DNA from: Plantibacter sp. Leaf314
GTDB taxonomy: Bacteria; Actinomycetota; Actinomycetes; Actinomycetales; Microbacteriaceae
Direction: 5' to 3'
Assembly (NCBI RefSeq): GCF_001423185.1
Contig: NZ_LMOB01000001.1
Location: 2,614,016-2,678,015 of the forward strand
Length of the DNA stretch: 64,000 nucleotides
Below the pieces are notes generated by a model, which worked only from the letters and a program-made list of their open reading frames with translations, was not told the DNA's origin and searched no databases. The translations under genes and the position numbers were made by a program. Positions 33,777 to 43,270 of the stretch are shown here, one piece after another; positions within the stretch are counted from its first letter, which is position 1, and every line of letters starts with the position of its first letter.

Positions 33777-35261
33777 CCGGGTGACCGCGCCGTGGCCCGA
33801 AGACTTGCGCGGCTCGTAGCGGGTCGGTTCGAAGCTCCGCGCGACGAGGGCGCGCAGGGTCTCGAGGTCGCCGTCGATGATCCCGACGGCACGCGCCTGC
33901 ACGAGCACGTTCCCGAGCGCGGTGGCCTCGACGGGGCCCGCGACGACCGGGATGCCGGCACGGTCGGCCGTCAGCTGGCAGAGGAGCGCGTTCTGGGAAC
34001 CGCCGCCGACGACGTGGATCGTGCGGACCCGGACGCCCGAGAGCTCGGACGCCGTGTGCACCGCGTCGGCGAACGCCTGCGCGAGGCTCTCGACGATGCA
34101 CCGGACGAACTCGGCGCGCGACCGCGGCACCGGGGAGCCGTGCTCGACGAGGGCCTCCGCGATGCGGGCCGGCATGTCGCCGGGCGCGAGGAAGCGCGGG
34201 TCGTTCGCATCGAACACGGAGACCGCGGTGTCGACGGCGGCCGCCTGGGCGATGAGCCCGGGGAGGTCGATGGTCTCGCCGCCCCGCTCCCAGGTGCGCA
34301 CCGACTCGCTCAGGAGCCAGAGCCCCATCACGTTGTGGAGGAACCGGGTGCGGCCGTCGACACCGCCCTCGTTCGTGAAGTTCGCGGCCCGGCTCGCCTC
34401 GGTGAGCACGGGATGTTCGAGCTCCACGCCGACGAGGCCCCAGGTGCCGCAGGAGATGTATGCGGCGTCCTGGCTCGTCATCGGGACGGCGACGACCGCC
34501 GACGCCGTGTCGTGGGAACCGATCGCCGTGACGGGCGTCGAGGACGACAGACCGACCTCGACGGCGACGCCCGGGAGCAGCGTCCCGATGCGATCGCCGG
34601 GCTGGACGATGGGCGGCAGGATCGCGGCCGGGATGCCGAGTCTGGCGAGCAACTCCGAGTCCCAGTCGGTCGATCCGCCGGCCCGCACGAGCCCCGTCGT
34701 CGACGCGTTGGTGGCCTCGGCGACGCGCGCACCGGTCAGCCAGTGCGCGATGAGGTCCGGGATGAGCAGAGCGGTGTCGGCGACGTCGAGCATGCCGGCG
34801 TCGCGCTCCGTCGCCAGCTGGTAGACGGTGTTGAACGGGAGGAACTGGAGCCCGTTGCCCCGGTAGAGCTCGGCGAACGGGACACGCGCGTGCACCGCCT
34901 CGACCCCGGCCGCCGTCCGCTCGTCGCGGTAGTGGAACGGAGCGCCGAGCAGCCGCCCCTGCCGCAGGAGCCCGTAGTCCACCGCCCACGAGTCGATGCC
35001 GATGCTCGACAGATGCGGTTCCTGCCTCGCCGCCCCCGACAGCCCGGCGACGACCGAGCGGTACAGCTCGAGGATGTTCCAGTGGAGGCCGTCCGGCGTG
35101 CGGACCGGGGTGTTGGGGAACCGGGCGACGGGCACGAGGCGGAGCTCGCCCGGACCGACGTGACCGAGCATGACCCGGCCACTCGTCGCCCCGAGGTCGA
35201 CTGCCGCGACCGTGCCGCTGGAGCCGACGGCGCTCGCCGCACCCGTCGCCGTCGCGCTCAT
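33774..35261 (-). CDS. rhaB: Rhamnulokinase
   Basis: A 495-residue FGGY-family sugar kinase that phosphorylates L-rhamnulose at O1. The N-terminal phosphate loop is AVDLGATSGRVMLG (about 19-32), the substrate segment is GIDSWAVDYGLL (about 88-99), with a catalytic Asp in AIGSHDTASAV and the adenosine motif VVGGGSQNALLCQ near residue 415. This set is that of rhamnulokinase rather than xylulokinase. The ATG overlaps the rhaEW stop codon (ATGA), so kinase and aldolase are translationally coupled. Confidence 0.94.
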   Translation of the reverse strand: MSATATGAASAVGSSGTVAAVDLGATSGRVMLGHVGPGELRLVPVARFPNTPVRTPDGLHWNILELYRSVVAGLSGAARQEPHLSSIGIDSWAVDYGLLRQGRLLGAPFHYRDERTAAGVEAVHARVPFAELYRGNGLQFLPFNTVYQLATERDAGMLDVADTALLIPDLIAHWLTGARVAEATNASTTGLVRAGGSTDWDSELLARLGIPAAILPPIVQPGDRIGTLLPGVAVEVGLSSSTPVTAIGSHDTASAVVAVPMTSQDAAYISCGTWGLVGVELEHPVLTEASRAANFTNEGGVDGRTRFLHNVMGLWLLSESVRTWERGGETIDLPGLIAQAAAVDTAVSVFDANDPRFLAPGDMPARIAEALVEHGSPVPRSRAEFVRCIVESLAQAFADAVHTASELSGVRVRTIHVVGGGSQNALLCQLTADRAGIPVVAGPVEATALGNVLVQARAVGIIDGDLETLRALVARSFEPTRYEPRKSSGHGAVTR

Positions 35262-37297
35262 CGCAGGAAGGCCGCGGCGACGCCCGCGTCGACGGGGATG
35301 TGCAGACCGGTCGTGTGGCTGAAGTCGCTCGTGCAGATCGCGAAGACCGCGTTCGCCACGTTCTCCGGGACGACCTCGCGCTTGAGGATGGTGCGCTGCG
35401 CGTAGAACTTGCCGAGGTCCTGCTCCTCGATGCCGTACGTCTTCGCCCGGTTCGCGCCCCAGCCGGAGGCGAAGATGCCGGAGCCGCGGACGACGCCGTC
35501 GGGGTTGATGCCGTTCACCTTCACGCCGAACTCACCGAGCTCGGCGGCGAGGAGACGGACCTGGTGGGCCTGGTCGGCCTTCGTCGCGGAGTACGCGATG
35601 TTGTTCGGTCCGGCGAAGACGGAGTTCTTCGACGAGATGTAGACGATGTCGCCGCCGAGCTTCTGGTCGATGAGGACGCGCGCCGCCGCCTTCGAGACGA
35701 GGAACGAGCCCTTCGCCATGACGTTGTGCTGCAGATCCCAATCGGCCTCGGTGGTCTCGAGCAGCGACTTCGAGAGCGAGAGGCCGGCGTTGTTGACGAC
35801 GAGGTCGAGCCCGCCGAAGGCGAGGACCGTCTCCTCGATCGCGGCCTGCACGGCGGCCTCGTTCGAGACGTCGGCGGCGATCCCGATCGCGACGTCGGTC
35901 GTGCCGAGTTCCGCCGCGGCCGCCTGGGCCTTCTCGAGGGAGAGGTCGGCGATGGCGACGACCGCGCCCTCGGCGACGAGGCGGGTCGCGATGGCCTTGC
36001 CGATGCCGGACGCGGCTCCGGTGACGAGCGCGATGCGGGTGGCGAGCGGCTTCGGCTTCGGCATCCGCTGCAGCTTCGCCTCCTCGAGTGCCCAGTACTC
36101 GATCGCGAACTTCTCGGCCTCGTCGATGGGTGCGTAGGTGGAGAGACCCTCCGCGCCGCGCATGACGTTGATGGCGTTGACGTAGAACTCCCCGGCGACG
36201 CGCGCGGTCTGCTTGTCCTTGCCGAAGCTGAACATGCCGACACCGGGGACGAGGACGATGAGCGGGTCGGCGCCGCGGATAGCCGGGCTGTCGGACGTGG
36301 CGTGACGGTCGTAGTACGCCTGGTAGTCCTCGCGGTACGCCGTGTGCAGCACGCCGAGTCGCTCGACGATCTCTTCGACGCTCGCCGTGGCCGGCAGGTC
36401 GACGGTGAGCGGCTTCACCTTGGTGCGGAGGAAGTGGTCGGGGCAGCTCGTGCCGAGCGCGGTGAGGCGGGGGTGCTCCGCCGCGGTGAGGAAGTCGAGG
36501 ACCTCGGGGCTGTCGGTGAAGTGCCCGACGACGGGGCGGTCGGTGGAGGCCAGCCCGCGGATGGTGGGGGCGATGGCCGCGGCCTTCGCGCGTCGCTCCG
36601 CCTCGGGGAGTGCCGCGTAGCCGTCGAGTGCCGGCCCGAACGGTTCGGGACGCGAGTTCGCCTCGATGTAGGCGGCCGCGGTGTCGATGATCCAGAGCGA
36701 GTTGGCCTCGGCCTCGTCGGAGGTGTCGCCCCACGCGGTGATGCCGTGGCCGCCGAGAATGGTGCCGATCGCCTCCGGGTGTTCGGCCTTGATGGCCGCG
36801 ATGTCCAGGCCGAGCTGGAAGCCTGGGCGACGCCACGGGACCCAGACGACCTTGTCGCCGAAGATCGTCGCGGTGAGCTCGGGGCCGTCGGCGGCGGTCG
36901 CGATGGCGATGCCGGAGTCGGGGTGGAGGTGGTCGACGTGGGCCGCATCGACGAGGCCGTGCATGGCGGTGTCGATGGAGGGGGCTGCTCCGCCCTTGCC
37001 GTGGAGGGTGTAGTCGAACGCTGCGACCATCTCGTCCTCGCGGTCGAGGCCGGGGTAGACGTCCTGGAGGGCGCGCATGCGGTCGAGGCGGAGGACGGCC
37101 AGGCCCTCGGGCTTCAGCGTGCCGAGGTCACCGCCGGAGCCCTTCACCCAGAGCAGTTCGACCGGCTCGCCCGTGACGGGGTCGATCTCGGTGCCCTTGG
37201 CGGAGGTGTTGCCGCCCGCGTAGTTCGTGTTCTTCGGGTCGCTGCCGAGGCGGTTGCTGCGAGCGATGAGCTCTGCAGCGGTTGGGTTCACGGACAT
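35258..37297 (-). CDS. rhaEW: Bifunctional rhamnulose-1-phosphate aldolase / L-lactaldehyde dehydrogenase
   Basis: A 679-residue fusion. The N-terminal class II aldolase domain (to about 410) has zinc-ligand histidines in VDHLHPDSG and GGHGITAW and splits L-rhamnulose-1-phosphate into DHAP and L-lactaldehyde. The C-terminal SDR domain (from about 425) has TGAASGIGKA, NNAG, SSKNS and YSATK, and in characterised RhaEW proteins oxidises L-lactaldehyde to L-lactate. AAGGAGTG precedes the ATG at 37297. It leads rhaEW-rhaB. Its upstream region lacks the LacI-type operator seen at other rha genes but has an inverted repeat suited to the adjacent DeoR regulator. Confidence 0.94.
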   Translation of the reverse strand: MSVNPTAAELIARSNRLGSDPKNTNYAGGNTSAKGTEIDPVTGEPVELLWVKGSGGDLGTLKPEGLAVLRLDRMRALQDVYPGLDREDEMVAAFDYTLHGKGGAAPSIDTAMHGLVDAAHVDHLHPDSGIAIATAADGPELTATIFGDKVVWVPWRRPGFQLGLDIAAIKAEHPEAIGTILGGHGITAWGDTSDEAEANSLWIIDTAAAYIEANSRPEPFGPALDGYAALPEAERRAKAAAIAPTIRGLASTDRPVVGHFTDSPEVLDFLTAAEHPRLTALGTSCPDHFLRTKVKPLTVDLPATASVEEIVERLGVLHTAYREDYQAYYDRHATSDSPAIRGADPLIVLVPGVGMFSFGKDKQTARVAGEFYVNAINVMRGAEGLSTYAPIDEAEKFAIEYWALEEAKLQRMPKPKPLATRIALVTGAASGIGKAIATRLVAEGAVVAIADLSLEKAQAAAAELGTTDVAIGIAADVSNEAAVQAAIEETVLAFGGLDLVVNNAGLSLSKSLLETTEADWDLQHNVMAKGSFLVSKAAARVLIDQKLGGDIVYISSKNSVFAGPNNIAYSATKADQAHQVRLLAAELGEFGVKVNGINPDGVVRGSGIFASGWGANRAKTYGIEEQDLGKFYAQRTILKREVVPENVANAVFAICTSDFSHTTGLHIPVDAGVAAAFLR

Positions 37298-37337
37298 TCG
37301 CACTCCTTCGTCGGGGCACGTCCGTGCCCAATGTTCA

Positions 37338-37359
37338 TTCGTGTTAAGTGTCACACGAA
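37338..37359. promoter_or_regulatory. Candidate DeoR operator upstream of rhaEW
   Basis: TTCGTGT (37338-37344) and ACACGAA (37353-37359) are perfect inverted half-sites separated by 8 bp, about 41 bp upstream of the rhaEW ATG. The regulator gene lies next to it. Confidence 0.5.
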
Positions 37360-37386
37360 GCGACAGGCGACGCAATGGCGGAAGTC

Positions 37387-37475
37387 CGTTCGCAATTCAG
37401 GAACGCTCCGGCGTGTCGCCCCCGGTGTCCGTGGTGTCGCGTGCGGCGCGCCGCAGTCGTCCTGAATTGTGGACG
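37387..37475. repeat. Inverted-repeat element (long-stem type) between the DeoR gene and rhaEW
   Basis: It opens with GTTCGCAATTCAGGA and closes with TCCTGAATTGTGGAC, complementary but for two positions. It ends 7 bp from the stop codon of the DeoR gene. Confidence 0.9.
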
Positions 37476-37481
37476 GGGGAG

Positions 37482-38240
37482 TCAGAGGAGGTCGACGGCG
37501 TCGCGGTAGGCGTCGAGGCGAGGGTCGGCCGGGTCCAGCTCGGTGACGAGCAGGTCGACGTCGGCCAGCGCGAAGCCGGTCGCCATCGCCCGCTGGTCGA
37601 GCTTCGCGGAGGCGGCGACGAGGATCGTCTCGTCCGAGGCGCGCGCGAAGGCCTGCTTCACCTGCGCCTCCTCGAGGGTGACCTCCGAACTGCCGATCAC
37701 GGGATCGACCGCCGCAGCGGAGAGGAAGAACCGCCGGTACAGGAGGGATGACGCCGCCTGGCAGGCGATCGGTCCGATGAAGCTGTCGGTTCGCGACTCG
37801 GCCTGGCCGCCGACGAGGATCGCGGAGATGTCGCGGTTCGCCGTGGCCAGCAGGAAGTTCGGGTAGGAGTTCGTCGCGACCGTGAGGCGCGAATCGCCGA
37901 GCAGGCGGCTGATCCCACCGGCGGTGCTCGACGCGTCGATCGCGATCGCGCCGTCAGTCGGGAGGAGGGCGCGGAGCTTCTCGACGATGATGCCCTTCTC
38001 CCGGACGCCCGTCGCAGATCGTTCGGTGAAGGTGCGCGGTCGCAGGGTCGGGATGGCGCCACCGCGGACGCGGCGGACGATGCCGGCCTGTTCGAGGTCG
38101 GCGAGGTCCCGGCGGACCGTCATCGACGAGACGTCCAGCTCGGTGGCCGCGTCGTCGAGTCGGATGCTGCCGTCGCGCTCGAGGATCGCGGTCAGGCGGG
38201 CGCGTCGCTCCTCGGCGCCGAGCGTCCCCGTCGTTGCCAT
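37482..38240 (-). CDS. DeoR/GlpR-family sugar-responsive regulator
   Basis: A 252-residue regulator: an N-terminal winged helix (about 8-62; ERRARLTAILERDGSIRLDD, then SSMTVRRDLADLEQAGIVRRV) and a C-terminal phosphosugar-binding isomerase-like domain (about 80-250). Lying next to rhaEW-rhaB, it probably senses a rhamnose intermediate such as rhamnulose-1-phosphate and controls these genes. ATG 38240 fits the family N-terminus; GGGGACGAC precedes it. Confidence 0.88.
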   Translation of the reverse strand: MATTGTLGAEERRARLTAILERDGSIRLDDAATELDVSSMTVRRDLADLEQAGIVRRVRGGAIPTLRPRTFTERSATGVREKGIIVEKLRALLPTDGAIAIDASSTAGGISRLLGDSRLTVATNSYPNFLLATANRDISAILVGGQAESRTDSFIGPIACQAASSLLYRRFFLSAAAVDPVIGSSEVTLEEAQVKQAFARASDETILVAASAKLDQRAMATGFALADVDLLVTELDPADPRLDAYRDAVDLL

Positions 38241-38309
38241 GTCGTCCCCTATCCGCCGGTGTCGCACGTGTCCGTTCCTGTCCGTCTCAACAGGATGTCA
38301 CAGCGGGTG

Positions 38310-39871
<1,562 letters not shown>

Positions 39872-39882
39872 CGGCACTGTCG

Positions 39883-39969
39883 GTTCGCAATTCAGGACCG
39901 CTCCGGCGCGTCGGCGACCTCGGCCGGCGGGCCGGGCGTGACACGCCGCGGGCGTCCTGAATTGCGAAC
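39883..39969. repeat. Inverted-repeat element with 16-bp perfect ends
   Basis: GTTCGCAATTCAGGAC at 39883-39898 is the exact reverse complement of GTCCTGAATTGCGAAC at 39954-39969. The interior also has complementary CGGCG/CGCCG blocks. It begins 12 bp after the hydrolase stop codon. Confidence 0.92.
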
Positions 39970-39983
39970 GTCTGGATGTGGAT

Positions 39984-40016
39984 GAAGCCCCGCGACCGGG
40001 ATGGTCGCGGGGCTTC
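39984..40016. terminator. Bidirectional terminator between the hydrolase gene and rhaI
   Basis: GAAGCCCCGCGACC and GGTCGCGGGGCTTC form a perfect 14-bp stem with a 5-nt loop, between convergent genes and 16 bp beyond the rhaI stop codon. Confidence 0.85.
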
Positions 40017-40031
40017 GTCGTCCTCGGGTGC

Positions 40032-41198
40032 CTACGCGCCCCAGCCGGCCTGCGTGCCGCCGACGCGCTCCTCGGCGATCCGCTGCTGGTAGCCCGAGGC
40101 GAGGTAGGCGGCGAACGGGTCCGCCGGCAGTCCGCGGCTCTCGCGCCACGCGGCGAGCGGGCCCCGGACGTCGGTGTAGAACGCGTCCATGAGGATCCCG
40201 TTCGCGCCGAGGACGTCGCCGGCCTCCTGCGCCGTCGTCAGGGCGTCGCGGTCGATGAGCAGCGCGCGGGCCGTCATCTCCTGCACGTTCAGCACCGAGC
40301 GGATCTGGCCGGGGATCTTGTCCTCGACGTTGTGGCACTGGTCGAGCATGAACGCGACGGGGGAGTCGTCGTCCAGGCCACCGCCGCGCACGACCTCGTA
40401 GAGGATGCGGAACAGCTGGAACGGGTCTGCCGCGCCGACGATGAGGTCGTCGTCGGCGTAGAACCGGGAGTTGAAGTCGAAGGAGCCGAGCTTCCCGAGG
40501 CGGAGCAGCTGCGCGACGATGAACTCGATGTTCGTGCCGGGCGCGTGGTGTCCGGTGTCGAGGCAGACGAGCGCCTGGTCGCCGAGCTCGACCACCTGGG
40601 CGTAGGAGGTTCCCCAGTCGGGGACGTCGGTGTGGTAGAACGCCGGCTCGAAGAACTTGTACTCGAGCACGAGGCGCTGTTCGTCACCGAGCCGTGCGTA
40701 GATCTGCTGCAGGGAGTCGGCGAGGCGGTCCTGGCGGCCCCGGATGTCCTGCTGGCCCGGGTAGTTGCTGCCGTCGGCGAGCCAGATCTTGAGGTCCTGC
40801 GACCCCGTCGCGTGCATGACGTCGATGCACGCGAAGTGGTGTTCGATCGCCTTCTGGCGGATCTTCGGGTCGCTGTGCGTGAGGCTGCCGAACTTGTAGT
40901 CCTCGTCTTGGAAGGTGTTCGAGTTGATCGTGCCGAGCGCGACGCCGTGATCCTCGGCGTACGTGCGCAGGGCGCCGAAGTCGTCGACGAGGTCCCACGG
41001 GATGTGCAGCGCGACCTTCGGTGCGAGGGCGGTGAACTCGTGCACCTTGGCGGCGTCGGCGATCTTCTCCTCGGGCGTGCGCGGGGTGCCGGGCGTCGTG
41101 AACACCTTGAAGCGCGTGCCGGAGTTGCCGAACGCCCAGGAGGGGAGCTCGATGGCCTGCTTCTCGAGCAGGGGGGTGATGGTGTCGAAACGGGTCAT
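40032..41198 (-). CDS. rhaI: L-rhamnose isomerase (Gram-positive type)
   Basis: A 388-residue xylose-isomerase-like TIM barrel converting L-rhamnose to L-rhamnulose. Metal-ligand segments are VLEYKFFEPAFYHTDVPDWG, LDTGHHAPGTN, GSFDFNSRFYADDDL and the later YTDVRGPLAAWR. This is the RhaI subtype of Streptomyces and relatives, not the enteric RhaA. I chose ATG 41198 (AGAGAAG 5 nt upstream) over the GTG at 41204. A LacI-type operator lies 65 bp upstream. Confidence 0.93.
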   Translation of the reverse strand: MTRFDTITPLLEKQAIELPSWAFGNSGTRFKVFTTPGTPRTPEEKIADAAKVHEFTALAPKVALHIPWDLVDDFGALRTYAEDHGVALGTINSNTFQDEDYKFGSLTHSDPKIRQKAIEHHFACIDVMHATGSQDLKIWLADGSNYPGQQDIRGRQDRLADSLQQIYARLGDEQRLVLEYKFFEPAFYHTDVPDWGTSYAQVVELGDQALVCLDTGHHAPGTNIEFIVAQLLRLGKLGSFDFNSRFYADDDLIVGAADPFQLFRILYEVVRGGGLDDDSPVAFMLDQCHNVEDKIPGQIRSVLNVQEMTARALLIDRDALTTAQEAGDVLGANGILMDAFYTDVRGPLAAWRESRGLPADPFAAYLASGYQQRIAEERVGGTQAGWGA

Positions 41199-41262
41199 GA
41201 TCACTTCTCTGTGGGTGTTCCGGTGGTCGGTGGCGCCGCGATGGCGTCGGTTGCAGCATACG

Positions 41263-41274
41263 TGAATCGTTTCA
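41263..41274. promoter_or_regulatory. LacI-type operator upstream of rhaI
   Basis: TGAATCGTTTCA, one base different from the perfect palindrome TGAATCGATTCA before rhaM and the transporter operon. Confidence 0.65.
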
Positions 41275-41303
41275 ACGCCGCCACCCTGCCGCGGTGTTCG
41301 ACC

Positions 41304-41373
41304 CGTTCTCAGGATGCACTGGGCGGGTCGCGGTCGCCGTGGGGCGACACGCCGCCCGAGTCCTGAGTTAGGG
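41304..41373. repeat. Inverted-repeat element (short-stem type) containing the rhaM stop codon
   Basis: It opens with GTTCTCAGGA and closes with TCCTGAGTTAGGGA. The TAA stop of rhaM (41368-41370, minus strand) is part of the repeat end. Interior blocks GGGTCG and CGACAC resemble other copies. Confidence 0.8.
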
Positions 41374-41745
41374 AAGGGGGTCGGGTGTGGAGGGGAGGGC
41401 GGCGAGCTGGTCCTCGAGGTGGAAGACCTCGGTCAGCTGCAGGAAGCCCTGGTCGGGCGGGAGGTCGAGGTCGACGAAGAACTCGCCCATCTCGGCTTGC
41501 CAGCGGGCGTTCACCTCGGTGTCGGCCATGCCCGCCTGGGCCGCCTCGAGCGAGGGTGTCTCGAAGTACCCGATGAGCAGTCCGTCGTCCCGGACGAACA
41601 GCGAGTAGTTCCGCCAGCCGGTGTCGGCCAGGGCTCGCAGCATCTCGGGCCAGACGGCCGCGTGGCGCTCGCGGTACTCGGCGAGCCGCTCCGGCTTGAC
41701 CTGCAGTTGGAAGCACACGCGGTGCAGGGGCTCGGTGCTCGTCAT
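41368..41745 (-). CDS. rhaM: L-rhamnose mutarotase
   Basis: A 125-residue RhaM (YiiL family), which interconverts alpha- and beta-L-rhamnose. Family motifs are VCFQLQVKPERLAEYRERHA (His near 28), WPEMLRALADTGWRNYSLF and WQAEMGEFFVD. The C-terminal 20 residues are beyond the usual core. The stop codon is provided by a dispersed inverted-repeat element, so the tail may have been altered by its insertion. A LacI-type operator is 35 bp upstream. Confidence 0.93.
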   Translation of the reverse strand: MTSTEPLHRVCFQLQVKPERLAEYRERHAAVWPEMLRALADTGWRNYSLFVRDDGLLIGYFETPSLEAAQAGMADTEVNARWQAEMGEFFVDLDLPPDQGFLQLTEVFHLEDQLAALPSTPDPLP

Positions 41746-41779
41746 CGAGGCTGACCTTTCGGTTCACGCGGAATCGCCA

Positions 41780-41791
41780 TGAATCGATTCA
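41780..41791. promoter_or_regulatory. LacI-type operator upstream of rhaM
   Basis: Perfect 12-bp palindrome TGAATCGATTCA, 35 bp before the rhaM ATG. Confidence 0.75.
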
Positions 41792-41907
41792 GAGGCGATC
41801 GCCCCAGGCTATCGGCGTCCCTTCAGGTGGTCAATCGGCGCGGAACTCGGCGCATCGCCGTGGCGCGCCGGCGCGGACTGGGCCTGGACACACGCCTCCT
41901 CGATGTA

Positions 41908-41913
41908 TACGGT
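41908..41913 (+). promoter_or_regulatory. Candidate leaderless -10 box of the MFS gene (TACGGT)
   Basis: TACGGT is 6 nt (GTCCAC) before the ATG at 41920. Confidence 0.6.
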
Positions 41914-41919
41914 GTCCAC

Positions 41920-43242
41920 ATGACTCCGGACGATGGGCAGGCGGACCGGCCGCCGACCGCGGGTCCCGTGGCCTCGGATCCGACCGCGTCGACCGATGAG
42001 GGCGCGGTCGGTGCCTTCGACGCGGCCGACCACCCGCACTGGCGTCGTGACGTCGCCGTCTTCCTCTCCGGCCAGACGGTCTCGTTGTTCGGCTCGATGC
42101 TCGTGCAGTACGCGATCATGTGGCACCTCACCCTCGAGACGAAGTCCGGGGTGGTGCTGGCGTTCGCCGCGGTCGCCGGGTTCCTGCCGCAGGCCGTCGT
42201 ATCCATCTTCGGCGGCGTCTGGGCCGACCGGATGAACCGCAAGCTGCTGATCATCGTCGCCGACGGGTCCATCGCCATCACGACGCTCGCGCTGGCGATC
42301 TTCCTCATCACCGGCGCCGCCGACCTCTGGCTCATCTTCCTCACGCTCGCGATCCGTTCGGTCGGCGCCGGTGTCCAGATGCCGGCCGTGTCCGCCCTCA
42401 TCCCGCAGATCACACCGACCGACAAGCTCATGCGCGTGAACGGTCTCAACGGGTCCATCCAGTCGGCGATGATGCTCGTCGCCCCCGCGGCCGCCGGCGC
42501 CCTGTACGCGAGCGCGTCGCTCGTCGCGATCTTCTTCGTCGACGTGGTCACGGCGGCGATCGGGATCGGTCTGCTGCTCCTCGTCCCGGTGCGGACGCTC
42601 GTCCGGAGCGGCGAACGGCCAGGCTACTTCGCCGACCTCACCGAGGGCGTCCGCTACGTGTGGCGACACGGCTTCGTGCGGTGGTTGCTGATCCTCTTCG
42701 CGATCGTGTTCCTGCTGATCGTCGCCCCGTCGTATCTGACGCCGCTCATGATCGCGCGCTCGTTCGGCGACGAGGTGTGGATGCTCACCGTGAACGAACT
42801 GGCGTTCAGTGTCGGCATGGTCGCCGGCGGCGCGATCATCGCGATCTGGGGCGGCACGAAGAACCGGGTGCTCCTCCTCGTCGGCTCGTCGGTCGTGTTC
42901 GGGGTGCTCTCGATCGGGCTGGGACTCTCGACGAACCTCTGGGTGTTCTTCGGCTTCATGCTCCTGCTCGGCCTCGCGGTGCCGTTCTTCTCGACGACCT
43001 CCATGACGCTGCTGCAGGAACGCGTCGAGCCGGAGCGTCAGGGACGCGTGTTCGGCTTCGTGGGCATCGTCATGGCGGTGTCGATGCCGCTCGGGATGAT
43101 CGTCTTCGGACCGCTCGCCGACGTGGTCTCGGTGGAGCTGCTCCTCGTGGTCGCGGGCGTGCTCACGTTCGTCGTCCTCGCGGTCGCCGTGCTCGTGCCG
43201 TCCGGTCGTCGCGCCATGGCGGAGGTGTCGAAGCCGGTGTGA
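41920..43242 (+). CDS. MFS transporter (macrolide-efflux-like, DHA3 type)
   Basis: A 440-residue membrane protein with a hydrophilic N-terminus of about 45 residues and about 12 hydrophobic segments. The start VFLSGQTVSLFGSMLVQYAI, the loop motif GGVWADRMNRK (motif A, about 102-112) and LLQERVEPERQGRVFGF near 365 are typical of MefA-like efflux permeases. Substrate unknown. It is divergent from rhaM, but its own leaderless promoter is far from the rha operator, so it need not be part of the regulon. Its stop codon lies in a small tandem repeat. Confidence 0.85.
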   Translation: MTPDDGQADRPPTAGPVASDPTASTDEGAVGAFDAADHPHWRRDVAVFLSGQTVSLFGSMLVQYAIMWHLTLETKSGVVLAFAAVAGFLPQAVVSIFGGVWADRMNRKLLIIVADGSIAITTLALAIFLITGAADLWLIFLTLAIRSVGAGVQMPAVSALIPQITPTDKLMRVNGLNGSIQSAMMLVAPAAAGALYASASLVAIFFVDVVTAAIGIGLLLLVPVRTLVRSGERPGYFADLTEGVRYVWRHGFVRWLLILFAIVFLLIVAPSYLTPLMIARSFGDEVWMLTVNELAFSVGMVAGGAIIAIWGGTKNRVLLLVGSSVVFGVLSIGLGLSTNLWVFFGFMLLLGLAVPFFSTTSMTLLQERVEPERQGRVFGFVGIVMAVSMPLGMIVFGPLADVVSVELLLVVAGVLTFVVLAVAVLVPSGRRAMAEVSKPV

Positions 43243-43265
43243 CCGGTGTGACCGGCGTGACCGGC
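43238..43265 (+). repeat. Three tandem 9-bp repeats at the end of the MFS gene
   Basis: GTGTGACCG, GTGTGACCG and GCGTGACCG in tandem, with the MFS stop codon TGA inside the first unit; each further unit carries another TGA in the same frame. Confidence 0.75.
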
Positions 43266-43270
43266 GTCGA

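Noticed and set aside
39883..39969. Inverted-repeat element as a complete insertion sequence or MITE with target duplication
   Set aside because: It encodes nothing, and I could not see consistent direct repeats flanking the copies, so transposition by a known mechanism is not supported.
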